A program made the position numbers and the translations under genes. DNA of 64,000 nt, taken from Micrococcaceae bacterium RIT 802. GTDB taxonomy: Bacteria > Actinomycetota > Actinomycetes > Actinomycetales > Micrococcaceae. Location: contig JAFEMX010000002.1 in the NCBI GenBank assembly GCA_016892645.1, forward strand, positions 1 to 64,000. The letters run 5' to 3'. Numbering within the stretch: position 1 is the stretch's first letter; each line of letters opens with the position of its first letter. Below, one piece after another: positions 16,977-25,522 of this stretch. Under the pieces are notes generated by a model that did not search any database, was not told the DNA's origin, and saw nothing but the letters and a program-made list of their open reading frames with translations.

Positions 16977-18569
16977 ATGACAGATTTCGAGACGCTGGAT
17001 GGTTCCGGCTACGACTACATCGTCGTCGGCGGCGGCTCCGCCGGTGCGGCAGTGGCTGCCCGCCTGAGCGAGGACCCCTCACTCGAGGTGGCCCTGGTGG
17101 AAGCCGGTCCCGACGACCGGGGGATCGACGAGATCCTGCAACTGGACCGCTGGATGGAACTGCTCGAATCCGGCTACGACTGGGACTACCCGATCGAGCC
17201 GCAGGAAAACGGCAACTCCTTCATGCGCCACGCCCGCGCCAAGGTGATGGGCGGCTGCTCGAGCCACAACTCGTGCATCGCCTTCTGGGCCCCGCGTGAG
17301 GACCTGGACGAGTGGGAGTCGAAGTACGGCGCCACCGGCTGGAACGCCGAGACCGCGTACCGGTTGTACCGGCAGCTGGAGACCAACGTGGATGCGGGCC
17401 CGGAGGCACCGCACCACGGTGACTCCGGTCCGGTGCACCTGATGAATGTCCCGCCGGCCGACCCCAGCGGTGTCGCCCTGCTCGACGCCGCCGAACAGGC
17501 CGGCATCCCGCGGGTGAAGTTCAACGACAACAAGACCGTCACCAACGGGGCGAACTTCTTCCAGATCAACCGCCGGGCCGACGGCACCCGCTCGTCCAGC
17601 TCGGTCTCCTACATCCACCCGATCTCCGAGCGGGAGAACTTCCACCTGCTCACGGGCCTGCGCGCCCGGGTCCTGGACTTCGACGATGACAACCGGTGCA
17701 CCGGCGTCAGCGTCGTGGACAATGCCTTCGGCAAGACCTTCCACCTCACGGCCCGCCACGAGGTCATCGTCTCGGCCGGGGCCATCGACTCGCCGAAGCT
17801 GCTGATGCTCTCGGGCATCGGCCCGGCGGCGCACCTGGAGGAGCACCGGGTGCCGGTTCGGGTGGACTCACCCGGCGTCGGCGAGCACCTGCAGGACCAC
17901 CCCGAGGGCGTCATCCAGTGGGAGGCCAAGCAGCCGATGGTCACCGAATCGACCCAGTGGTGGGAGATCGGCGTCTTCACGCAGACCACCGACGGGCTGG
18001 ACCGACCCGACCTGATGATGCACTACGGGTCGGTGCCCTTCGACATGCACACCCTGCGCCAGGGGTATCCGACGACGGAGAACGGCTTCTGCCTGACCCC
18101 GAACGTCACGCACGCCAAGTCACGGGGAACGGTGCGGCTGCGCAGCAGCGACTACCGCGACAAGCCGATGGTCGATCCGCGGTACTTCACGGACGAGGAG
18201 GGTCACGACATGCGCGTCATGGTCGCCGGCATCCGCAAGGCCCGCGAGATCGTCGCCCAGCCGGCCATGGCCGAATGGGCCGGGCGGGAGCTCTACCCGG
18301 GGACCGAAGCGCAGACGGATGAGGAGATCGCCGACTACATCCGCCGCACGCACAACACCGTGTACCACCCGGCGGGAACCGTGCGCCTGGGTGCCGCGGA
18401 CGACGTGATGTCTCCGCTGGATCCCGAACTGCGGGTCAAGGGGGTCACCGGGCTGCGCGTCGCCGACGCCTCGGTCATGCCCGAATTGGTCACCGTGAAC
18501 CCGAACATCACCACCATGATGATCGGCGAACGCTGCGCCGAGATGATCCGCCAGGGCCGCCGGGGCTGA
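16977..18569 (+). CDS. codA: choline oxidase
   Basis: A 530-residue GMC-family flavoenzyme. The N-terminal FAD-binding motif is VVGGGSAGAAVAARLSED. From memory, it matches Arthrobacter globiformis choline oxidase almost throughout, including the active-site segments. GGCSSHNSC carries the flavin-linked histidine (His97 here, His99 there) and the serine two residues later, DHPEG carries the choline-binding glutamate, HYGSVPFD an active-site histidine, VYHPAG the catalytic histidine, and VNPNITTMM the asparagine. The enzyme takes choline to betaine with two O2, releasing two H2O2, unlike membrane BetA dehydrogenases. AAGGAGAG precedes the ATG at 16977. It is slightly shorter at the C-terminus than the A. 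globiformis protein. Confidence 0.93.
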   Translation: MTDFETLDGSGYDYIVVGGGSAGAAVAARLSEDPSLEVALVEAGPDDRGIDEILQLDRWMELLESGYDWDYPIEPQENGNSFMRHARAKVMGGCSSHNSCIAFWAPREDLDEWESKYGATGWNAETAYRLYRQLETNVDAGPEAPHHGDSGPVHLMNVPPADPSGVALLDAAEQAGIPRVKFNDNKTVTNGANFFQINRRADGTRSSSSVSYIHPISERENFHLLTGLRARVLDFDDDNRCTGVSVVDNAFGKTFHLTARHEVIVSAGAIDSPKLLMLSGIGPAAHLEEHRVPVRVDSPGVGEHLQDHPEGVIQWEAKQPMVTESTQWWEIGVFTQTTDGLDRPDLMMHYGSVPFDMHTLRQGYPTTENGFCLTPNVTHAKSRGTVRLRSSDYRDKPMVDPRYFTDEEGHDMRVMVAGIRKAREIVAQPAMAEWAGRELYPGTEAQTDEEIADYIRRTHNTVYHPAGTVRLGAADDVMSPLDPELRVKGVTGLRVADASVMPELVTVNPNITTMMIGERCAEMIRQGRRG

Positions 18570-18612
18570 TACGCGACGCCGCGGCGGTGCCATGCTCAGT
18601 AAACTCAGGGGC

Positions 18613-19788
18613 ATGACACCGCCGCGACCCGCCTCCGCACGCCCCACGGTTTCCGTCGTCGCGGCGTTGGCCGTCGCCGTGGTCTGGCTGGTCACCACGT
18701 TCATCAACTACCTCGTGGCCACGGTCGGCACCGGCCCCGTCATCGCGGGGCTGCAACCGCTGCTGCCGGATACGGGGCCGTCCTGGGTGACCGAATCGGC
18801 GGCACCCTGGCAGTTCCTGGTCCCCCTCGCGGCAGCCCTCGCAGTGGGGGCAATCGTGCTGGCCTGCGTGCCCGTGGCGCTGCGCGCCGTCGCCCGGCCC
18901 GGACGGGTCCCGGTGTTCCTGGTCGTCTGGGCCTGCGTCGTGGTGGCATCGGCCGTGCTCGGAGCGCTCTGGGCCATCGGCGGGGTCGTCGTGGACTGGC
19001 CGGTGGGGCGCCTGGCCTTCCTCGTCCGCGGCGTCCAACCCGAGCTGGGAGCCGGCGCCTATTGGGGGCTGGTGTGGGGGTGGGCCCCCGCCTGGATCGC
19101 CGCCTCCGCAGGCCGCTGGACCTCGCGAAACCGCTCCGGGACCGGCCGGGCCACCGCGGTGGTGCGGCTGCTCCCGGCAGTGGGATTCGCCGTCGTCCTC
19201 ATTGCCGCCCTGCCGCTGGCCTCGGATGCCAACCGGGAACCGGCGCCGCAGCCACGCGCGACGGAACCGGAACCCACGTGGGTCCCCATCGGCCAGCCCA
19301 CCGTCTCCTACGCCGTCGAAGACGGTGCGCCGGGTTCGGAGCATCCGGCGGGAGGGACGTGGTGCGCCGGCGGCGACGTGCGCACGGTGCTCGGCATGGG
19401 CGACGCCGCCACCGGACACCGCGCCCAGGAATTGCACACCACGAACACCTCGACGACGCCCTGCCGGCTGGGCGGCTACCCGGATGTGGCCTTCGACGAC
19501 CCAGACGGCAACGCGATGAACGTGCTGTTCTACCGGGGCGGGTCGTTCATGACCCAGGACCCGGGGCCCGCCGCGGTGGTGCTGCAGCCCGGGGAGACCG
19601 CGACGGCGATGCTGGGTTGGAACGCGATGGCGGCGGCCGGTGACACCACCGCCGGAACGATCCTCATCGCCCCCTACGCCGGGACCGAGCGGACGCGGTT
19701 GCCCGCCGGACCCGGCGCCGACGGGCCGGGTCTGGACATACTCGACTGCAGCGCCGTCGCCATCACCGCCTGGTCGGTCGGCCGTTAG
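18613..19788 (+). CDS. membrane protein with extracytoplasmic DUF4232 domain
   Basis: A 391-residue protein with about five hydrophobic segments in the first 210 residues and a C-terminal DUF4232 domain. The domain shows WCAGGDVRTVLG, ELHTTNTSTTPCRLGGYPDV, VVLQPGETATAMLGW and a final cysteine, a cysteine pattern compatible with disulfides outside the membrane. DUF4232 is common in actinobacterial exported proteins, and its function is unknown. I take the ATG at 18613; an in-frame ATG at 18592 would add seven residues. The stop overlaps the convergent LapA-like gene by four bases. Confidence 0.82.
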   Translation: MTPPRPASARPTVSVVAALAVAVVWLVTTFINYLVATVGTGPVIAGLQPLLPDTGPSWVTESAAPWQFLVPLAAALAVGAIVLACVPVALRAVARPGRVPVFLVVWACVVVASAVLGALWAIGGVVVDWPVGRLAFLVRGVQPELGAGAYWGLVWGWAPAWIAASAGRWTSRNRSGTGRATAVVRLLPAVGFAVVLIAALPLASDANREPAPQPRATEPEPTWVPIGQPTVSYAVEDGAPGSEHPAGGTWCAGGDVRTVLGMGDAATGHRAQELHTTNTSTTPCRLGGYPDVAFDDPDGNAMNVLFYRGGSFMTQDPGPAAVVLQPGETATAMLGWNAMAAAGDTTAGTILIAPYAGTERTRLPAGPGADGPGLDILDCSAVAITAWSVGR

Positions 19789-20231
19789 CGCTTCTTCGGC
19801 GCCTTCGGCTTCGCCTTTCCCTTGCGGGCGATGGCACGCAGCTGGATGATCCGCGCGGCACCGGCGATCGCGACGACGATGCCGCCGCCCACCGCGGCGA
19901 CGAACAGCGCCAGGCCCAGCTGGACGTTGCCCTGCAGGCCGAAGTACTGCAGGGGCACCGTGTTCGTGTTCTGCGCGATGAAGATGATCAACAGAACCAG
20001 CAGCACCAGTGCCAGCACCGTGGCCGTCCACATGACTCCGCTGCGGGTCACGCGCATCGGATCCTCGGTGGGGCCGGCCGTCCCCGCGGGACGCCCACCA
20101 CCGGACACGGTGCCGCCACCGGCGGTCTCCGCACCGGGGCGCCCGGCCACGGTGCCGCCCACGAGGTCGCCGTCGGCCGGACCGCGGGGGTCCTGGCGCG
20201 GCGTCGGGTTCTTCTGCGGGTCCTTCGACAT
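19785..20231 (-). CDS. LapA/DUF1049 domain membrane protein
   Basis: A 148-residue protein with a disordered Gly/Pro-rich N-terminus (about 60 residues) and two transmembrane helices separated by a short loop (IFIAQNTNTVPLQYFGLQGN), the pattern of lipopolysaccharide assembly protein A domain (DUF1049) proteins. The tail is strongly basic, rich in Lys and Ala. AGGAAAGG lies before the ATG at 20231. In actinobacteria without LPS these proteins are probably envelope-associated with unknown function. Confidence 0.85.
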   Translation of the reverse strand: MSKDPQKNPTPRQDPRGPADGDLVGGTVAGRPGAETAGGGTVSGGGRPAGTAGPTEDPMRVTRSGVMWTATVLALVLLVLLIIFIAQNTNTVPLQYFGLQGNVQLGLALFVAAVGGGIVVAIAGAARIIQLRAIARKGKAKPKAPKKR

Positions 20232-20357
20232 GTGCGTGCCTTTCCTCGACGTATGGTGGGCCAGCCACCGGGGCTCTGGGCAACAGCATACGGTCCGCAG
20301 CCGGTCGGGGCAGCCGGATTGGTAGTGTTTGGCTGTATCCGCCCCGAAGGAGCCGCC

Positions 20358-21401
20358 GTGAACCAGCGCCCCGCACTGCGCACCGCAGTCATCGGATTCG
20401 GCCTGTCCGGCCGCGTCTTCCACACCCCACTGATCGCCGCTGATCCCGCCTACTCGCTGGATGCCATCGTCACCGGCAACCCCGAGCGGGCCGCCCGGGC
20501 CGCGGCCCTGCACGCCGGCGCCGCGATCCTGCCCGACGCCGACGCCCTCTTCGCCCGCGCCGGGGACTTCGACGTCGTGGTCATCGGCACCCCACCGGCC
20601 ACCCACGCCGAGCTGGCGCTGGCCGCCATCGGCCACGGCCTGCACGTGGTCGTCGACAAGCCCTTCGCCCTCGGCAGCCGGGAGGGCCGCGAGCTGGCCG
20701 ATGCGGCCCGGCAGGCCGGCGTCGTGCTCTCCGTCTTCCAGAACCGCAGGTGGGACGCCGACTTCCTCACCGTTGCCCGGCTCGTCGCCGACGGCGCGCT
20801 GGGACAGGTGCACACCTTCGAATCGCGGTTCGAGCGGTGGAAACCCGCCGGCCTGCGCGATTGGAAGGACACCGCGGGCCTGGCCGGGGGCGGGGGCATC
20901 CTGTTCGACCTGGGCACCCACGTCATCGACCAGGCCCTGGCGCTCTTCGGCCCCGCCGCATCCGTCTACGGGGAAACGCGTCGGCTCTCCGGCGGGACAT
21001 CGGATGCCGACGAGGACGCGTTCGTGGCGATCCGCCACGCGTCCGGCGTCGACTCGCACCTGTCCCTGGGCCTGCACTTCGCGGTCCCCGCACCGCGCTT
21101 CCGGGTGCTGGGGACGAAGGCCGGCTACGAGGTCTTCGGCACGGATGGACAGGAGGCAGCGCTCGACGGCGGGGCCTCGCCCCTGGATCCCGGCTATGGG
21201 CGGGTGCCCGAGGACCAGTGGGGGCGCCTCGGCGTGCCGGGCGCCCTGGAACCGGTGCTCGCCGCGACGGGCGACTACCCCGGCTTCTACCGGGGGTTCG
21301 CCGCAGCCGTGCACGGTGACGGCCCGGTGCCGGTGGACCCGGCGGAGGCGATCGCCACCCTGGAGGTCATCGAGCAGATCCACCGGGCGAACCATTCATG
21401 A
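20358..21401 (+). CDS. Gfo/Idh/MocA family oxidoreductase
   Basis: A 347-residue NAD(P)-dependent oxidoreductase. The Rossmann motif is AVIGFGLSGRVFHTPLI, the conserved Glu-Lys-Pro region appears as VDKPFAL, and GGGGILFDLGTHVIDQAL is the catalytic helix with the family Asp/His. The GTG start at 20358 is supported by GAAGGAG. It resembles YdgJ/YvaA-like sugar or inositol dehydrogenases. The gene overlaps the next FAD oxidoreductase by an ATGA. The substrate is unknown, and no sugar transporter is adjacent. Confidence 0.9.
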   Translation: MNQRPALRTAVIGFGLSGRVFHTPLIAADPAYSLDAIVTGNPERAARAAALHAGAAILPDADALFARAGDFDVVVIGTPPATHAELALAAIGHGLHVVVDKPFALGSREGRELADAARQAGVVLSVFQNRRWDADFLTVARLVADGALGQVHTFESRFERWKPAGLRDWKDTAGLAGGGGILFDLGTHVIDQALALFGPAASVYGETRRLSGGTSDADEDAFVAIRHASGVDSHLSLGLHFAVPAPRFRVLGTKAGYEVFGTDGQEAALDGGASPLDPGYGRVPEDQWGRLGVPGALEPVLAATGDYPGFYRGFAAAVHGDGPVPVDPAEAIATLEVIEQIHRANHS

Positions 21402-22633
21402 ACGGACACGACGCGCCCGGCGGTTCCGGCACATCGGTCCTGGTCATCGGCGGCGGCCTGGCAGGATTCTCCACGGTCCGGCAGCTGCGCGCCCTCGGCC
21501 ACACGGGCACCCTGCGGATGGTGGACCCGGAGGGCCTGCCCTACGACCGCCCGCCGCTGAGCAAGGCCTACCTGCTCGGCCACACGGACCAGGTGGGCCT
21601 GCTGCTCGCCGATGCCGCCTGGTGCATCGAGCACGACGTCGAAGTCGTCACCGCTGCGGTGACCGTCCTGCGCCCCGACGCCGGCGAGGCCGAGTTGACC
21701 GACGGGACGGTGCTGCAGGCCGACGTCCTGGTGCTGGCCACCGGGGGGACCGCACGGCGGCTGCCGATCCCCGGCGGCGCCCTCGAGTCGGTCCTGGAAC
21801 TGCGCACCCGGTCCGACGCCGACCGGCTCCGCGGGCTGCTGCGCCCCGGCATGCGGCTGGCCGTCATCGGGGCGGGCCTGATCGGCGCCGAAACCGCCTC
21901 GGCCGCCCAGGAACTGGGGGCCGACGTCGTGCTCATCGACCCGGTCGACCCGCCCCTGGTGCCCGCGGTCGGCCCCGAACTGGCCCGCCGCCTGCATGAC
22001 ATGCACACGGACCGCGGCCTGGAGGTGGTCACGGGCGTCCCGGTCTCCATCACCTGCGACGCCGGCAGCCACACGATCACCCTGGAGGACGGTCGGGCCG
22101 TCACCGCCGACGCCGTCCTGGTCGGGGTCGGCATTTCCCCGAACACCGCGCTCGCCGAGGCCGCCGGGCTGGAAACCGACGGCGGGGTCGTCGTCGATGA
22201 CCACCAGCGCACCAGCCACCCGCGCGTCTACGCCATCGGCGATGCCGCCCGGATCCGCACCGGCGACGGAACCCTGCAGCGCCGGGCCGAGCACTGGGAA
22301 AGCGCGATGAACACGGGCCAGACGGCGGCCGCCGCGATCGCCGGCGTCGACCTGCCCGTCCACGGCGCCAGCTGGTTCTGGTCCGACCGCCACGGGGTCC
22401 ACGTCGAGGGCGTCGGCTCGATGACGGCACCGGGCACCACCGTCATCCGGGAGATCGACGGGGCGCCGGCCATCGCGTTCCGCCTCGACGACGACGGCTA
22501 CCTCACGGGGTGCGCCGCCATCGACGGCGGCCTGGCCGTGAGGGCCGCGCGGCGGATCATCGACCGCCGCATCCGCGTCGCCCCCGACCAGCTGGCCGAT
22601 CCCACGGTAAACCTGAAGAAGCTCGCCCGCTGA
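21398..22633 (+). CDS. FAD-dependent ferredoxin/rhodocoxin reductase-like oxidoreductase
   Basis: A 411-residue two-dinucleotide-domain flavoprotein. The FAD site is VLVIGGGLAGFSTVRQLR, the NAD site is LAVIGAGLIGAETAS, and the second FAD motif is RVYAIGDAA near residue 275. A C-terminal reductase domain (HGASWFWSDRHGV) is typical of reductases that feed a [2Fe-2S] ferredoxin in P450 or dioxygenase systems. No ferredoxin, P450 or oxygenase gene is adjacent, so its partner lies elsewhere. It is coupled by ATGA overlap to the Gfo/Idh gene. Confidence 0.9.
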   Translation: MNGHDAPGGSGTSVLVIGGGLAGFSTVRQLRALGHTGTLRMVDPEGLPYDRPPLSKAYLLGHTDQVGLLLADAAWCIEHDVEVVTAAVTVLRPDAGEAELTDGTVLQADVLVLATGGTARRLPIPGGALESVLELRTRSDADRLRGLLRPGMRLAVIGAGLIGAETASAAQELGADVVLIDPVDPPLVPAVGPELARRLHDMHTDRGLEVVTGVPVSITCDAGSHTITLEDGRAVTADAVLVGVGISPNTALAEAAGLETDGGVVVDDHQRTSHPRVYAIGDAARIRTGDGTLQRRAEHWESAMNTGQTAAAAIAGVDLPVHGASWFWSDRHGVHVEGVGSMTAPGTTVIREIDGAPAIAFRLDDDGYLTGCAAIDGGLAVRAARRIIDRRIRVAPDQLADPTVNLKKLAR

Positions 22634-22676
22634 GCGGACCCACCCTCGGCGGGGCCGGCGGTGCAGACACCCGGTT

Positions 22677-23786
22677 TCAGTCCTTCCCGGAAGCGTCCCG
22701 GTTCCCGTCCTCGGCGTCCCGGCGCAGCTCGCGTCCCTGTTCGACGACGCGCTCCTCCTTCAGCTCGACCTTGTCGCTGGCCTTCGTATCACGCGGCGGC
22801 AGCTGCACGGTTTCCTCGGCCGCGATCCCGGCCTGCAGCTCGCGCCCGCGCTCGAGTTCGGCGTCGAATTCCGCGCCGAACAGCAGCGAGAGGTTCGCGA
22901 TCCAGATCCACAGCAGCATCACGATCACCCCGCCGATGGCGCCGTAGGTCTTGTTGTAGTTCCCGAAGTTCGACACGTAGAAGAAGAACCCGACGGTGGC
23001 GATGGCCAGGACGACCAGGGCGATCACCGATCCCAGGCTGATCCACCGGAACTTGGGCTGCTTCACGTTCGGCGTCCCGTAGTACAGCACGGCAATGAGG
23101 ACGACGGCGAACACCACCAGCACGGGCCATTTGGCGATGTTCCACACCAGGACCGCGGTGTCGCCGAGCCCCACGGCGTCGCCGATGGTCTGGGCGATGG
23201 GGCCGGAAACGACCAGCAGGACCGCCATGACGACGGCGATGAGGAGCATGACGAGCGTGACCAGCAGCATCAGCGGACGCAGCTTGTAGAACGGCCGGCC
23301 CTCCTCGACCTCGTAGATGCGGTTCATCGAACGCCCGAAGGCCCCCACGTAGCCCGAGGCAGACCAGAGCGCGCCCAGCAGGCCGGCGATCAGCGCGAAG
23401 CCGGCGGACGGCGCGCTGGCCAGCTGTTCGATCGGTTGTTGCAGGGTCTTGGCGACCTCGGGGCTGGCGACGCCCTCGAGGATCTGCATCATCGTCTGGG
23501 TGGTGGATTCCGCCTGGCCGATGACGCCCAGCAGCGACACGAGGGCCAACAGCGCCGGGAACATCGACAGGACCGCGTAGTAGGTCAACGCTGCCGCCAG
23601 ATCGGTGCACTTGTCGCGGGAGAATTCGCCGACCGTGCGCTTGATGACGTACTTCCATGACCGGCCCGTGAGATCCGGCGGTGCCGACGGCTTGCGCCCG
23701 TCGTCGGGCTTCGGTGCGGTCTCCGCCTTCACGGCGTTGCCGCCGGTGGCATCGTTTCCCCGTCCAGCGTGACGTCGGTCAGACAT
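22677..23786 (-). CDS. YihY/virulence factor BrkB family membrane protein
   Basis: A 369-residue integral membrane protein of the YihY/BrkB family. It has a cytoplasmic N-terminus, then LAAALTYYAVLSMFPALLAL in the first conserved helix, GALWSASGYVGAFGRSMNRIY, and later helices ending in VIVMLLWIWIANLSLLFGAEF. A charged C-terminal tail of about 60 residues is rich in Glu, Arg and Lys. Function is unsettled, with transport or envelope roles suggested. The ATG at 23786 follows GGAGGG with good spacing; longer in-frame extensions are shadow sequence. Confidence 0.9.
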   Translation of the reverse strand: MSDRRHAGRGNDATGGNAVKAETAPKPDDGRKPSAPPDLTGRSWKYVIKRTVGEFSRDKCTDLAAALTYYAVLSMFPALLALVSLLGVIGQAESTTQTMMQILEGVASPEVAKTLQQPIEQLASAPSAGFALIAGLLGALWSASGYVGAFGRSMNRIYEVEEGRPFYKLRPLMLLVTLVMLLIAVVMAVLLVVSGPIAQTIGDAVGLGDTAVLVWNIAKWPVLVVFAVVLIAVLYYGTPNVKQPKFRWISLGSVIALVVLAIATVGFFFYVSNFGNYNKTYGAIGGVIVMLLWIWIANLSLLFGAEFDAELERGRELQAGIAAEETVQLPPRDTKASDKVELKEERVVEQGRELRRDAEDGNRDASGKD

Positions 23787-24112
23787 TCGAACCCTCCAGC
23801 GCATCTCGGAATGGTGGCATTGTCCTGCGGTTCGCCAGTCAAGCATGCAGGTTTTGGCGGCACAACCTTTTCGGGCGACGCCAGGCGCGCCGGGGCCGCC
23901 GACAATCCAGCTGCCGGAAGATGTCGGCGCACGTCCTTCACGGAGGCGCACATGACGCCATGCGTCGGAATCGGGCGTCCGACGGCTGCCGAAACCCTGG
24001 CATGCGACGTCGTGCGACGCGCGGTTCCGTCATGTGAACCGGCGCTTGTCTCCGGCATCCCCGATCGGTTCAACTCGTCATCAGCAGCCACCAACCGGCC
24101 AGGAGACCCAGC
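23787..24112. other. 326-bp divergent intergenic region
   Basis: This is the only gap above 300 bp, between the YihY and LLM monooxygenase genes. It should hold both promoters. I see no riboswitch, repeat or strong hairpin. Its right half contains a small open frame with a good ribosome-binding site (23952-24116), annotated separately. Confidence 0.6.
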
Positions 24113-24116
24113 ATGA
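23952..24116 (+). CDS. candidate leader peptide coupled to LLM monooxygenase
   Basis: A 54-codon frame starts with ATG at 23952, preceded by CGGAGG at 23941-23946 with a five-base spacer, better than the site before the main gene. Its stop overlaps the LLM monooxygenase start as ATGA (24113-24116), so translation of the two would be coupled. The peptide contains three separated cysteines. Cysteine-bearing upstream peptides are known in actinobacterial sulfur genes, but the clustered-cysteine pattern of those leaders is absent. It may be a regulatory leader, a small coupled protein, or chance. Confidence 0.35.
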   Translation: MTPCVGIGRPTAAETLACDVVRRAVPSCEPALVSGIPDRFNSSSAATNRPGDPA

Positions 24117-25498
24117 CCACACCCCTGCTCTTCAACGCGTTCCTCATGAACACCGCCTCCCACATCCACCACGGCCAGTGGCGGCACCCCGCGGCCCGGC
24201 AGCACGAGTTCAACGACCTCTCCCTCTGGACGGACCTGGCCCGGACGCTCGAGGAGGGACTGTTCGACGCGATGTTCTTCGCCGACGTCACCGGGCTCTA
24301 CGGCCCGGCGGGGGGCCGGTACGCGGACAACGTCACCGAGGGGCTGCAGATCCCCTCCAACGACCCGGCCATCCTGCTCGGGGCGCTGGCCGCCGTCACG
24401 AAGGACATCGGCCTGGCCTACACCTCCAATGTCATGCAGAACCACCCGTTCAATTTCGCCCGCCAGGTCTCCACGCTGGACCACCTTTCCGGAGGGCGCG
24501 TCGCCTGGAACATCGTGACCAGCACGCAGGAGAACGCCGCCCGCAATTTCGGGCTGCCCGCCTTGGTCGAGCACGACGCCCGGTACGACTGGGCCGACGA
24601 ATACCTCGACGTGGCCTACAAGCTGTGGGAGGGGTCCTGGGACGAGGACGCCGTGTTGGTGGACAAGGCCGGCGGACGGCACGCCGACCCGTCGCGGATC
24701 CACAAGATCCACCACACCGGGCCCCGCTACTCGGTGGAGGGCCCCCACCTGCCGGCCCCGTCCCCGCAGCGCACGCCACTGCTCTTCCAGGCCGGCGGCT
24801 CCGAACGCGGCATCCGCTTCGCCGCGCGGCACGCCGAGGCGGTCTTCATCGGCCCGCCGGACCCCGAGGGCGCGCGGCAGCACACGGCCACCGCTCGCGC
24901 GGCGGCTATCGGGGCCGGCCGTCGGGGGGAGGACATCAAGTTCTTCCAGGGGCTGAGCTTCATCGTCGGGTCCACCCATGCGGAGGTGGACCGCCAACGC
25001 GCCGACCTCGAGGAGTACTCCTCGGTCACCGGCTACCTCACGCATTCCTCGCTGGGCATCCTGCCGGACGGTTCCCGGCTGCCGGAGGACACCGAGCTGC
25101 GCGATATCCCGAACAACGGCGGGCAGGGATTCGTGGACTGGCTGCGCCGGGCGAACCCGGACCGCGAACCCACCCTGGCGGACCTCGCCCGGAACCGGAT
25201 CCAGCGCGGCATCGTCGCCGGCACACCGAACGAGATCGCCGACCAGCTGGCGCGCTGGCAGCAGGCCGGGATCGACGGGGTGAACGTCATCAACTGGCGC
25301 CTGCCCGGCAGCTATCTCGAGTTCAACGAGCGGATCCTGCCCACCCTGCAACGCCGCGGCCTGGCCAAGACCGCCTACTCGCCCGGGACCCTGCGCCGCA
25401 AGGTCTTCGGTCACGACCGGCTGCCGGAAAACCACCCCGGCGCCCGGTACCGCGGGGCGTTCCGCACGGCGGGGGACCGGGTGGGCGCAACCGGCTGA
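24113..25498 (+). CDS. LLM-class FMN-dependent monooxygenase (NtaA/SnaA/DszA group)
   Basis: A 461-residue flavin monooxygenase of the bacterial-luciferase-like superfamily, in the nitrilotriacetate/pristinamycin/dibenzothiophene-sulfone branch. The N-terminal LLFNAFLMNTASHIHHGQWR, GLFDAMFFADVTGLYG and QVSTLDHLSGGRVAWNIVTS are characteristic. These enzymes use FMNH2 from a separate reductase and O2 to cleave C-N or C-S bonds or hydroxylate the substrate. No flavin reductase gene is adjacent. Many actinobacterial members serve sulfur scavenging from sulfonates or sulfones; that is only a possibility here. A coupled small open frame overlaps its start. Confidence 0.92.
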   Translation: MTTPLLFNAFLMNTASHIHHGQWRHPAARQHEFNDLSLWTDLARTLEEGLFDAMFFADVTGLYGPAGGRYADNVTEGLQIPSNDPAILLGALAAVTKDIGLAYTSNVMQNHPFNFARQVSTLDHLSGGRVAWNIVTSTQENAARNFGLPALVEHDARYDWADEYLDVAYKLWEGSWDEDAVLVDKAGGRHADPSRIHKIHHTGPRYSVEGPHLPAPSPQRTPLLFQAGGSERGIRFAARHAEAVFIGPPDPEGARQHTATARAAAIGAGRRGEDIKFFQGLSFIVGSTHAEVDRQRADLEEYSSVTGYLTHSSLGILPDGSRLPEDTELRDIPNNGGQGFVDWLRRANPDREPTLADLARNRIQRGIVAGTPNEIADQLARWQQAGIDGVNVINWRLPGSYLEFNERILPTLQRRGLAKTAYSPGTLRRKVFGHDRLPENHPGARYRGAFRTAGDRVGATG

Positions 25499-25522
25499 GT
25501 CGTACTCCGTTCACCTCGGCGC

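Noticed and set aside
16977-18569. Calling this gene betA, choline dehydrogenase
   Set aside because: The sequence follows Arthrobacter choline oxidase through all active-site segments more closely than BetA.
23787-24112. SAM-type riboswitch before the LLM monooxygenase
   Set aside because: I could not find the paired elements or conserved core; only a small open frame with a ribosome-binding site is visible.
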